Assembly: GCA_048213135.1 (NCBI GenBank)
Contig: PS015105.1
Span: 53,638-111,282, forward strand
DNA: 57,645 bases
Reading direction: 5' to 3'
From: Reclinomonas americana ATCC 50394
Taxonomy: Eukaryota > Jakobida > Jakobea > Jakobida
Under the pieces are notes generated by a model, which was given only the letters and a program-made list of their open reading frames with translations, made no database searches and was not told where the DNA came from. The position numbers and the translations under genes were made by a program. This document shows, piece by piece, positions 45,823-55,205 of the stretch (position 1 is its first letter; each line of letters opens with the position of its first letter).

Positions 45823-46658
45823 ATGAGGTGAGCGACGAGCATCTCTTCCTTCTCCTCTTTTCTTCTCTCACTCACTCACCCTTCCCCGCTACCCTCAGCG
45901 CCACCACCACCAAAGATCTGCACCTGTCACACGAGTTCCACGCACCGGGGCTCAAAGCACAGCACATTTACGATGTGCTCACTGATGGAGAGAAGCACGG
46001 GCGCATGATTGGTGCTCCAGTGACGCAAGAGGGACCGGTGTGTGATGCCTGTGTGTGTGAGAGAGAGACAACAGGGAATCATTCGCGATCTCATCATCGT
46101 GTGGAGTGCAGGCCGCAGTCGGTGTGGCGTACACGGCATGGGGAGGGTACATTGACGGGTCGTACACGGAGCTGAGCCCGCCGCACCGCATCGTCTCGCA
46201 GTGGAAAGTGAGTGCGCTGCTTTGCCAGTTTTTCCGAACACAGCAACTCACGTGCACTCATTATCACACGCAGGGACGTTGCGCAGTCGCAGCACGCTGC
46301 GCATCCCCCAGCTCGCCGTTCACCAGTCACTGACGTACATCTGTGTGCTTCCGAGCAGGTGACTTTGCAGAGTGGTCGCAGGTGGTGTACACGCTGACGG
46401 AGACGGCGGCGGACACGGTGCACACGCAGCTGGATCATCTCGGCGTGCCGGCATCGTGGGGTTTGTGCTCCCTGCAGTCCTCTGCGAGTGCCTCGCTCAC
46501 TATCTCCGCAACGCAGAGCATGGCTGGGACGCGCACTACTTCCAGCCGTTGCAAAAGCTCGTTGCTTTGCTCTCTGTCTCGCGATGAATAATGATGGTGA
46601 AGCGCTGACTTTGTCACTCTGGCACAGGTACCTGACGGAGGAGCTCGGCAGCAAGTAA
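45823..46658 (+). CDS. AHSA1/SRPBCC-domain protein (Aha1 C-terminal type)
   Basis: Activator of Hsp90 ATPase homologue-1-like domain. Seen: LHLSHEFHAPGLKAQHIYDV, LTDGEKHGRMIGAPVTQEGP, YTAWGGYIDGSYTELSPPHR, IVSQWK, DFAEWSQVVYTLTE, TVHTQLDHLGVP, HGWDAHYFQPLQK and YLTEELGSK, following the family order. Exons 45823-45827, 45899-46037, 46112-46207, about 46275-46327, 46361-46461, 46519 to about 46558, and 46629-46658. The first coding exon is only ATG AG, giving Met-Ser at the join. The Aha1 N-terminal Hsp90-binding domain is absent, so this is a domain-only protein. The last join (to GTACCTGACG) has no in-phase GT donor; a GC donor at 46559 would restore Lys-Tyr-Leu. Confidence 0.82.
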
Positions 46659-46745
46659 CAGCCCACCACCGTAATCCTCTCCACGCCATCAGTGCCAATG
46701 CACCACAATCATGGTCGTCGTCGTCGTCGTCGTCATCCCGGAACT

Positions 46746-48078
46746 TCATTCACACAGCACATCGTAATGACCGGGCTTGTACAACAGTGTGACCACAGGC
46801 ACTGCTGGTGGTCGTGGAGGTGCTGCTTCTGCTGCTCCTGCTGCAACCGGTGGTGCATCGGCTGCGGCCGCCCTTGCCTCCTCGATCGGATCCACACCCG
46901 AGTACACATGCGTAACCACGTCGTTCTCCGAGGCGTCGAGGTACTCGACCCGGATGCCGAGTCGCAGACACCTTGTGAGAGCGATGATGTGCAGTTCCTC
47001 ACACTCGCGACCATTCACCTCCTGTGAATGCACCAAGAGTCAGCACACGTCTCCGGTCACAAACCACAAGCAATAACAATGATACACGCACCACTTCCTC
47101 GCGACAGTACTGCACAATCGAGCGACCGTTGGGCAAAAACGGCGCAAACTCCTCGGCATTCATTTGCAGGTAGGCCGAGATGAGGAAGCGCAGGTAGGTG
47201 ACAAAGTACTCGGAGATGTACGGCACACGGAAATCGGCAATCATCGCCTCCACCGTCAGCGTCCTCTCCAACACACCTGCACTCCCACGACAATCAACAA
47301 GTCGATCACCAAGCCTTACTTTCCCTCCGCACGCGTACCTCCAATCACCCGCATCACAGTCTCGTGGAAATCCTCGACCACAAAGTCGGCAAAGCCGGCG
47401 CCAATCAGGAAATTGACACTCTCCAACAGCGTGCTAAAGATCTGCTGCGTCAGTTCCCGATCGCCGCTCAGCAGCAGTCCCTCCAGCATGCCCACCGAGA
47501 ACCCACGCAGGAAGCAGTTGCCATCTGCACGTGTGGAAGGTCACACAAGGAATGCAGACACTCGATTGTCTTTTTTCCGCGTACACAGCTCACCGCCCTT
47601 GATCTTGCGCATGTGACGGTATCGCGCGGCCAGCGTCCTCACCTTGGCCTGCACGTACGGCACATCAGCATTGTAGTGCTCCAGCTCTCGAATGTCCATG
47701 CGATCGCTGACAAGAGGCATGTCGCGCAGCATTTCCTGCAACAGTGCGCGTTGCTGCTCAAACGTGCCTCCCATGCTCATCAACTTGAGGCACACGAAGA
47801 ATGTGTGAGTTATCGTCAGAGAGCAGTATGAGAGAGTGGAACTCACAGGTGATGAGGCGCCTGGTGGTTCTACTGCTGCTGCTGTGAGTGTGTGTGTGAG
47901 GAGAGAGATGAGAGGAGGTATTTCTGGCAGCGCACTCACCATCGGCGACTGGCGAGTCTGGCACCACCTCCTCGCCCTCTGGCACTACAGGAGGTGGTGG
48001 TGGTGGTGGAGGAGGAGGAGGTGCAGGCTGCTCTTGTGGCTGCTGTGCAGCGTACGTGTTGTCTCTCCGCACCATCAC
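46746..48078 (-). CDS. Otubain-type deubiquitinase
   Basis: OTU cysteine protease of the OTUB1/2 family, Lys48-ubiquitin specific in animals. Exons from 48078: a Pro-rich leader (12 consecutive Pro), a short VEPPGASSP exon, then FEQQRALLQEMLRDMPLVSD and VQAKVRTLAARYRHMRKIKG, D/GNCFLRGFSVGMLEGLLL (Asp-Gly-Asn-Cys with the nucleophile), ADFVVEDFHETVMRVIGG, MIADFRVPYISEYFVTYLRF, MNAEEFAPFLPNGRSIVQYC, VNGRECEELHIIALTRCLRL, GIRVEYLDA and LLYKPGHYDVLCE (catalytic His). An Ala/Pro insert precedes the last strand. All triad residues are present. Stop at 46746; 87 bp from the convergent AHSA1-domain gene and 38 bp downstream gene spacing to the methyltransferase stop. Confidence 0.92.
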
Positions 48079-48116
48079 GTCAACAACGAAGTTGTCCTCT
48101 CACGTTCTTCACTTCG

Positions 48117-49303
48117 CTATGACATTGGCTTGCGAGCGTGACAGGCCCACAGCTTGGCGCCACTTTCCAGCACAATGTACTCGGAGCGTACCAGGAGCCA
48201 CTGCTGCTCGACGTGCGGACCGAATAGCGACGCGTGAGCACGTTCCGAACTGACGCCAGAAAACAGGAGAAACGAGCCGCCTGGTCGAAGGCATCGATGG
48301 ACGACGCTCACGGCTGCAAGAAAAAGAAGAAGGGAGAGGTGAGCGACGCTCCTCGACCGCGGGGGAAGGGAAGCGCGACGCACAGTCACGAATGATGGCA
48401 TCGTCGGCAGAAAAGGCGGTCCACAGAGCGTCGAGCCCGCCCTTGTCGAGCACCAGGTCGATCGATGCCTCGCGAAACACCAGGTCCTGAAAGCGAGAGC
48501 ACACGGCATCCACCTGCGCGGAGCGATCGGAGGCACGCTGCTGTCGTTGCGCCAGGAGCAGACCTGCACCAACAGTCAGTTCATGCAGTTTACTCGCCAA
48601 CGAGCGTTCCGGATCCGCACCACTCGCCGCAATGTCGGTGTTGATCACGTGCCCGCACCACGCCTCCTCGGCCAGCCGATGCCCGACATCCGACGATCCG
48701 GCGCCCATGTGCACGCACACCAGTGCCTCCGCGGCCTCCACGCTCGCCACAGCCGCCCGCACAAACGACTGCACAGCCTCGTAGCCGGCGTACCACTCGT
48801 ATGAGCGACCATTGCTGTCGACGTAGAAGCTCTCCCAGTACGCTGGCTCCACGAATGGATCGACGCCCGATCGCCACGCTTCGCGAGTGCACGCTCGAAG
48901 CAGCTCCGCACACTCGTGGTGGTCGCGCATCAAGGCCACTGCGCGCATGTTACGCCTCAGCCAGCGAGCAAGCCACAAACAGAGAGAACGCAACGAAAGA
49001 GTGGTGTCTGCCCGAATGCAGTCTCCGCCTCGACACATGACTCAAACAGACGCCAGTGTTGCCTCAACAGCTCGAGGCACTCTGTGTGTCCTTCGAAGGC
49101 GCACGCATGGATGGCGTTGCGATGCGTGGACGGGTCGAGGAACACGGACTCTGTGTGGCCAGTCAGCAGCAAGCGAGCGATAGGAGGAGATGAGAAAGAT
49201 GTCGACCTTGGCATTGTGCATCGTCCGGGTCAGTGGAGGAGAGCAGCTGGCTTATACACGCGACGTCGCCGACCTCGCAGGCGAGGTACAGCCGCTCACC
49301 CAT
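48117..49303 (-). CDS. Ankyrin-repeat protein fused to a METTL13/EEF1AKMT4-like methyltransferase
   Basis: Starts at 49303 (MGERLYLACEVGDVACISQL). Ankyrin-like segments follow: HRNAIHACAFEGHTECLELL, FGQTPLFRCV and MRDHHECAELLRA. Then the methyltransferase: AYWESFYVDSNGRSYEWYAG (the YWxxFY...EWY motif of the eEF1A-lysine methyltransferase family), VCVHMGAGSSDVGHRLAEEA (SAM motif I), GHVINTDIA (motif II), IDLVLDKGGLDALW (the DKGTLDA post-motif), then HRCLRPGGSFLLFS. Exons begin 49303-49207 and end with the stop at 48117. Probably modifies a lysine of a translation factor by family analogy; the ankyrin part suggests a protein partner. Motif I is slightly degenerate (HMGAGSSD). Confidence 0.8.
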
Positions 49304-49342
49304 CGCCGCGAGCGCAAACGAGTTGTCCTGCGCACAAGAAAA
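49304..49342. promoter_or_regulatory. 39-bp head-to-head region
   Basis: Separates the start codons of the ankyrin-methyltransferase gene (-) and the UBL-UBA gene (+). Any core promoter must extend into the genes themselves. Confidence 0.35.
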
Positions 49343-49655
49343 ATGTCGGCAGGTGGGTCGGCGCCGTCACCAGCAACGACCCGCACTGTCACTGTGCGCT
49401 TTCGCGCGGAGCAGGTGTGTGTAGGAGATACCTCTCTCTCTCTCTCTCTCTCTCACTCTCTCTCTCTCTCTCTCTCGTCTCGTCTCGTCGTCGTCGTCGT
49501 CGTACGTCGTACGTCGTACGTCGTACGTACGTACGTCGTCGTCGTNNNNNNNNNNNNNNNNNNNNCCGGCCGGTCCGTACCACCGACGACGAACCGACCC
49601 GACCACGTCGTACTCGTGTCGCGTTCGTTCGTCGGCGGCGACGTGTGTGTGTAGA

Positions 49656-49694
<39 letters not shown>

Positions 49695-50186
49695 TGTCGG
49701 CGTTGCGTTCCTGAACGATCAAGCAGGTGACTGCAGAGTGGGCAGAGGTATCTTCCGGGGCCTCCATCCGCGGTCTCATTGGCCAGCTGCTGTCAGTGCC
49801 TCGAGAGTCACTGAAGCTCAGTTGAGTCGGCGGTCTCTCCCTCGCTGCATGCCGATCTCTCACGAGAGAGAATTGTCATGATCATGGCAGTCGATGGTTC
49901 GCGAGTGTTGACGGATGACGATCTGGCGGCCTTTTCTGGGCACGTGCTGATGGCCATGGGCACAAGGGTGGATCCGGCCACCGACTGCTCACCCGAATCC
50001 ATTCAGCTGATCATGCGTTGCGCACAATTGAACACACTTGTTAGTGCTTCCGATTTCGTGAGTGTGTTGATCGTGCCTGGATGTGCAGAGCAAATGCCGG
50101 GTGTGACACGCGATGCTGTGATTGCGGCACTTCGCCGGCACAAGCACGATGTGGTCGATGCCATTCTCGATCTCGGCAACTCGTAA
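49343..50186 (+). CDS. Small UBL-UBA protein
   Basis: Exons 49343-49414, 49727-49820 and from 49891 to 50186. Joined they give a ubiquitin-like fold: RTVTVRFRAEQ (first strand), IRGLIGQLLSVPRESLKL (helix), IDGSRVLTDDDLAAFSG (last strands), then a linker and a UBA-like three-helix C-terminus (VTRDAVIAALRRHKHDVVDA, ILDLGNS). About 120 residues, much shorter than ubiquilin or Rad23. The first intron (49415-49726) is full of microsatellites and a gap. A further 33-nt segment (50059-50091) could be an intron or coding, both keep the frame. Likely a ubiquitin/proteasome adaptor (inference). Confidence 0.72.
49428..49695. repeat. Microsatellite cluster (CT)n, (GTC)n, (TACGTCG)n with 20-N gap
   Basis: Two (CT)n blocks (49428-49478 and 49658-49692), each preceded by a similar GTGTGTGTAG segment, flank GTC and TACG repeats around the gap 49546-49565. 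All lies within intron 1 of the UBL-UBA gene. Confidence 0.9.
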
Positions 50187-50369
50187 GTAAACGTCGGTCT
50201 TTTTTCGGTTTTATCAGGGGCAGTCGTCCACAAGGAGAAGGAGGCGGAAAGAACAACGACCGAGATAGGTCAAGCGAGGCACAGTGGTGTGCACTCGAAT
50301 GTATAAAGCGGGGAGAGAGAAAGGAAGGGAGGAAAGGATTGTACGCAGCAACAGACACCAGAGAACATA

Positions 50370-53300
50370 TTAGCAGCATCCACTCTTCTTGCGACCGGCG
50401 GCCGTCAGCTGCGGTTGCGTCGGGTCGTCCAGCACACTGTGACGTGACCTATCAGAGGAGAACAGAACGACACGAATGATGAGGGTCAGCGACAGGAGCA
50501 GTGGCACCAAACGCAAGGAATGGACGCAACGGCGGTCGAGCCAGCTCCTCCGGCGTCTTGCGCGCAATCAGCGCCAGCGTAAAGTCAGCCACAATGTCCT
50601 GCAGGTGCTTGGGCGTGTCGGCCACCGCCGAGGCGCGGAAGACTTTTGTGAGACCCTCGCTTCGGCACAGACGGGCTATTTGGTGCTCAGGAACCGTCGC
50701 CGGCAAGTCGGCCTTGTTGACCACGATCGATTCCATGAACAGCTCGCCACCCTGCCGCCGTGCAGACTCGGCAATGGCCGCTCGCTTCCAGTGCGGAATC
50801 GCCTGTGTGCGACAACACCAAACATGAGCTCATTCCCATCTCCATCATGGACGATCACGGCCACCAGCACACCTCCAGTGACGAGGGATCAGACTGATCG
50901 AACATGAACATGATGCCGTCGGCACGGTTAAAGTAGTTGCCGAGCAGCTTGCACTCGCGATCCGAGCCTTGCGTGTCCATGAGCTGCGTGCAGCAACAAT
51001 GGTGAGACACGCTGTGCACCGGCTCTACAAGATCTGCACACCGACTTCCATGACGCACCCTGACCAGAGTGACCGACTCGTCGGGGTGTCGGAGGCGCAG
51101 AATCACCACATCCACACCGACGGTAGGTGTGGTCGCTGCACAATCGCATCGCGGATGCGTGTGAGAAGGAGAAACGATAATGATTCTGATTCCATGCGTG
51201 TCATGCACTCACCAGCAACGTGCTTGCCAGTCGAGTTGGCACAGAAATGGCTCTTGCCCACAGACGAGTTACCGATGAGCAAAATCGTGACAGTGCGGCG
51301 AGCCTTGACGCCACCGCTCTCGTCCTATACCCACATGAGTAACATAAAGGTCAAAAGGCCGACAAGAGCACTCGTACCATGAATTGCAGCTCCTGTGCCT
51401 CCGCGCTCGGCTCATTGAACAGCGAGCCACCACGCTTGGCCAGCCACTCATCATCCAGTCGGCGCAGGTCCTCCTGCATCGCAACCGAGTGAATCGACTG
51501 ACTTCAACAACGTGACAAGGAAATACAACCAACCTCAGTCAACTCTACGGCTTCAACGGCCTCCTCCACCGCCTGCTCAAGAGAAAGACAGAGAATTGGC
51601 TACTGCTCAAAATGTGGATCTCACGAATGGAAACCGCACCTCCGAAGCACCAGTCGCGACACTGCCAGCAGCCTCACCGGCAGCGGCCGATGCATGCGAC
51701 GCAGTGGCATCGGCGCGGTGCACCAAGTTACGCTGTCACACACAACAAGCACGAATAAGACAAGATTCGTGTGGTGAATATGACGAGCAGTGACAACACA
51801 CCAGTCCCTCGGTGACCGTGCCCGTGGCCGAGTGCACACGAGATGCGGCCGAGTCACGCAAGTGCTCAGCCTCGTGGGCGGCCTTGGCGCGAGCCTCTTC
51901 CGCGGCCTTCTGTGCACGCTCAGCCTGTGCATGCGCCTCCTGTGCAGCCTTGGCGCGAGCCTCTTCAGCCGCCTTTTGCGCATGCTCCGCCTGCGCGTGC
52001 GCCTCCTGCTCAGCCTTGGCACGAGCCTCCTGTGCAGCCTTCTCTGCGCGCTCCGCCTGAGCGTGAGCCTCCTGCGCAGCCTTGGCACGAGCCTCCTCAG
52101 CGGCCTTTTGTGCATGCTCCGCCTGTGCATGCGCCTCCTGCGCAGCCTTGGCACGAGCCTCCTCAGCGGCCTTGCGCACTCGCTCCGCTTCAGCATGCGC
52201 CTCCTGCTCGGCCTTGGCACGAGCCTCCTGCGCAGCCTTGGCTGCACGCTCCTCCTGCGCACGCACCTCAGCCTCAGCAGCCTGTGCCTTGGCGCGGGCA
52301 TCGTGCTCAGCCTTGGCACGAGCCTCCTCGGCCGCCTTGCGCACACGCTCTTCCTCGGCATGCGCTTCGTGCTCAGCCTTTCGGCGAGCCTCCGCTGCCT
52401 TGGCCTCGGCTTCTGTGCGAACCTTCTCCCGCTCAGCAACAGCGTCGTCCACGGCGTGATGAGCCTTTTCTCCGGCAGCCTTCTCCGCCTCGTGCACCGC
52501 ACCCTGTGTGAGCGCCGCGAATCAGTGAAATCTCACACGCGCACAGTGTGTGAAACCACGCGCACCTCTGCAGCACCAGCAGCCTTCTCGCCCTCTCCCA
52601 CCATGTGCGCACGGAAAAAGTCCTGGTGAATGGCAGGAGTGTCTCCCAGCTTCGCCTTGTTCTCCAAGCGCAATTCGTGGGCCAAACGCTGTCATCGTTC
52701 CACAACTCCCCCCGCATCAGCAACCGAAAATCTCCCAGCAGCGTGAGAAGGATACACACCTCGGCCTCTGCGTCCACTGCATCCTGCGCAGACGCCGTCG
52801 CCGTGGTGGTCGCTGCCGGCGCATCACCCATCACCTGATTGTCGAGTATGAGTGTCATGACAAGAGTGATCCCGACGTGAGAGAGAGTGGGTGGACAAGT
52901 AACACACCGCCGAGGCCACAATACTCGACGCCACTGCTCCGGTCTCCTCCGAGTCCGACTGCAGAGAGTGTGCGCGGGAAGAACAAGTGAGTGCAGAAGT
53001 CGACAATGGCTGGACATGTTCCCCGCGTGACCTCGAGGCTCTCCGGCGACAAGTACACAACACCCCTCACTCATGTGCCAGGAAAGAGCGCGCACAAACA
53101 TCGCGACTCGCAAGATCATCGATGCAGTTGTCGGAATACACACATTGTATCTTCCTCACACACGCCCACTCCCCTGCTTCCTCTCTGTCTCTCACACACA
53201 GAGACCACAACATACCTCAGTGCCAGAAGCATCAGAGTTCTCAGCACTCTGCACACAGAGAGAGAGACAGAGGACATATTATGAGTTGCAAGATTGCGAT

Positions 53301-53546
53301 TGAAGACAAGTCTCGTCACGCAACCGCTGCAGCCTTCTCCGCGGCCGGTGCACTCTCCGCACCACCCTTCTTTCCTCCCTCTGCGCACAAACACAAACAC
53401 ACACGCGAGTGGCGTCAGTCGCGTCGACATTACGACATGGCCAAACAACATAAACTGAACATGAAAGAGCAAAAAACACACAAGCAGGCAAGTGTCGAAA
53501 GACAGTGAGTGGAGACGCAACTCTTCTTGCGGCGATTCGACGGCAT
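50370..53546 (-). CDS. Large Rab-like GTPase with hendecad-repeat stalk
   Basis: Exons from 53546: MPSNRRKKK (25 nt), a Lys/Gly/Ala segment, SAENSDASGTE, SDSEETGAVASSIVASA, an Ala/Thr segment, RLAHELRLENKAKLGDTPAI, the Ala/Glu/Lys stalk (52497-51810), RNLVHRADATASHASAAAGE, AVEEAVEAVELTE, EDLRRLDDEWLAKRGGSLFN, then the G domain. G1 is LLIGNSSVGKS (near 51265), switch I TVGVDVVILRL, G3 LMDTQGSDRE (near 50975), G4 VVNKADLP (near 50712), G5 FRASAV. The tail ends KKSGCC, a geranylgeranylation signal of Rab type. In G3 the catalytic Gln (DTAGQ) is Ser, so intrinsic GTP hydrolysis is probably impaired. Stalk plus C-terminal Rab recalls animal Rab44/RASEF in layout only; no EF-hands seen. Confidence 0.8.
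51872..52240 (-). repeat. 66-bp (22-residue) tandem repeat inside the Rab-like gene
   Basis: About five regular units of 66 bp, recognisable every 66 nt as GC(A/G)CGAGCCTC from 51887 (51887, 51953, 52019, 52085, 52151, 52217), encoding EAHAQAE(H/R)A(Q/E)KAA(E/Q)EARAKA(A/E)Q. More degenerate units continue to about 52400. 22 residues is two hendecads, a right-handed coiled-coil period. Confidence 0.88.
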
Positions 53547-53633
53547 GGCGTGTGGCGATCAAACAAAAGTGCGATGGTTTGCTTGGTGGACAAATGCATG
53601 CGCACGAGCACCACTGTCCATCACCTGTTTGCG
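53547..53633. promoter_or_regulatory. 87-bp head-to-head region
   Basis: Between the start codons of the Rab-like gene (-) and the reticulon-like gene (+). No recognised element. Confidence 0.35.
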
Positions 53634-55014
53634 ATGGCGGCGACAGAGGCAGCGGGCCCTCAGTCGCCCTCTCGCGTTATTCTATGGAAAGACCCCGTGT
53701 CGGGTGCCGAGGCGCGGCAACGACGAGTGATGATAACCCCGCGCGCGTTGCAGATTTCTCCGTTGTCNNNNNNNNNNNNNNNNNNNNNNNNNNNNNNNNN
53801 NNNNNNNNNNNNNNNNNNNNNNNNNNNNNNNNNNNNNNNNNNNNNNNNNNNNNNNNNNNNNNNNNNNNNNNNNNNNNNNNNNNNNNNNNNNNNNNNNNNN
53901 NNNNNNNNNNNNNNNNNNNNNNNNNNCGCGGAGGGAGGCGAGAGGCAAGAGGTGTTGTTGGAGCGAGCGGTGCAGGCGCATTGGTGGCAGTCGGTGTGGC
54001 ACATGCCGACGGCGTTGTGGGTGCGTGTTGAGAGAGAGAGCGTTCTCTGTGGTCTGTCGCTCATGCGTGGTTTTAGGTGTGTTACTGGACGGGTGTGTCG
54101 GTGCATGGGGGTGTTTTGGTGCTGTGTGCGCTGCTGGCGGCGAGTGGAATCTGCTTGCTGGCTGGCCTCGCCAACGCCCCAATGCTTCTGCTGGCGTACG
54201 CCATGGTGTCGTCGCTCAGTGCTGTCGGGTACACGATGTTTGGCGCGTTTGGCGATCAGCTGGTGAGTGCAGAACAAGGCGAGGGTGGCATACCTCCACA
54301 TATTCTCATGTGATAGGAAACTCGTAGTTGCTGGAGATCTGTTTCCTTGGTGCACTCGCTGCGCCGTGGTGGTCCACTGGCGTCTTTGCTTCGGGCACAC
54401 CGGAACTGTCGCGCATCGCGCAGTGGCTGTTTCGGTGGCTCTCGAGTCGATTAGCCGCTGGTTTGCATTCCCCCACTGTCTGATTTTTTTGTGGGCGCTC
54501 ACTTCCACTCCCACACAGCTCCGCTGATCGGCAAAGTGGCGGCGGCGCGATGCGCGCTCGACAATGCATGCGTGTGGAACGCGCTGGTGGCCACGAGGTA
54601 AGTCCGCGTCGCTGCATGAGCTCACTTGCGTGCCCGCTCACGGGTGTTCCACACTGCAGCGATCCTTCATCGCCACTGGCCAACGCCGCCGTCATGTGGT
54701 CGCTGACGCTGTTGCGTTGACAGTGCTGCCGGTGCAATCGATGTTTCCTTCTCGCTCACCCTCGTTGTTCATGCAGACCGCTTCTGCTCCTGATTCCACA
54801 CTTTGTGCCACAACGCGTCGCTGCATTGGCGGTGCTGGTGGACGCTGTCGCAGTGCAGCCGTCGCTACTGTCCATTCTGCGCGTTCTTGCTGCGTTGTGG
54901 TCACTGGACGACGGCGTGCTGCACGTCGTGTCGCCTCCGTGGTTGCGCAGCAAGTACGACGAAGTGTGCCGGAGATTAGATCAGCAACAGCAACAACAAC
55001 AACAACCACAATGA
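53634..55014 (+). CDS. Reticulon-like membrane protein (tentative)
   Basis: Start ATG at 53634 (MAATEAAGPQSPSRVILWKD). A gap removes part of the N-terminal region. Two long hydrophobic stretches follow: GGVLVLCALLAASGICLLAG with LLLAYAMVSSLSAVGYTMFG, and later ANAAVMWSLTLL with RVAALAVLVDAVAVQPSLLS and ILRVLAALWSL. Between them is a hydrophilic loop (PLIGKVAAARCALDNACVWN). It ends SPPWLRSKYDEVCRRLDQ plus a Gln run, similar in pattern to the PxLYEKYxxxID end of reticulons. The double-hairpin layout with a 60-70 residue loop supports the call, but no diagnostic motif is decisive. Would shape tubular ER if correct. Stop 55012-55014. Confidence 0.5.
53768..53926. other. Assembly gap (159 N)
   Basis: Inside the N-terminal coding part of the reticulon-like gene. 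Confidence 0.99.
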
Positions 55015-55205
55015 ACTCTATAGGTTGGTTGGGAGACCTATCATTGACTTCTTGTGTGTATTCACGGCTTCGATACAACACGAACATTCAGATGGCGACG
55101 CAGTGCCGCCGCCACCGACAGACTTTAACAGGGTACAACAACAAAACACTCATCTCGCCGCTGTTAGAATTACACGATGCCCCTCCCTTCCACCTCCTGC
55201 GACAC

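Noticed and set aside
51872-52240. 66-bp direct repeats considered as a possible CRISPR or tandem satellite
   Set aside because: The unit is contiguous without unique spacers and encodes in-frame hendecads within an exon.
51790-52629. 279-codon plus-strand frame of alternating Leu/Ser/Arg-rich repeats with a transmembrane look
   Set aside because: Antisense of the Ala/Glu/Lys hendecad repeat; the minus strand joins in frame through splice sites to a GTPase, the plus frame to nothing.
53000-53070. Minus-strand segment VYLSPESLEVTRGTCPAIVD as an exon of the Rab-like gene
   Set aside because: Protein-like, but no consistent acceptor/donor pair joins it in phase to the exons on either side; left as probable intron.
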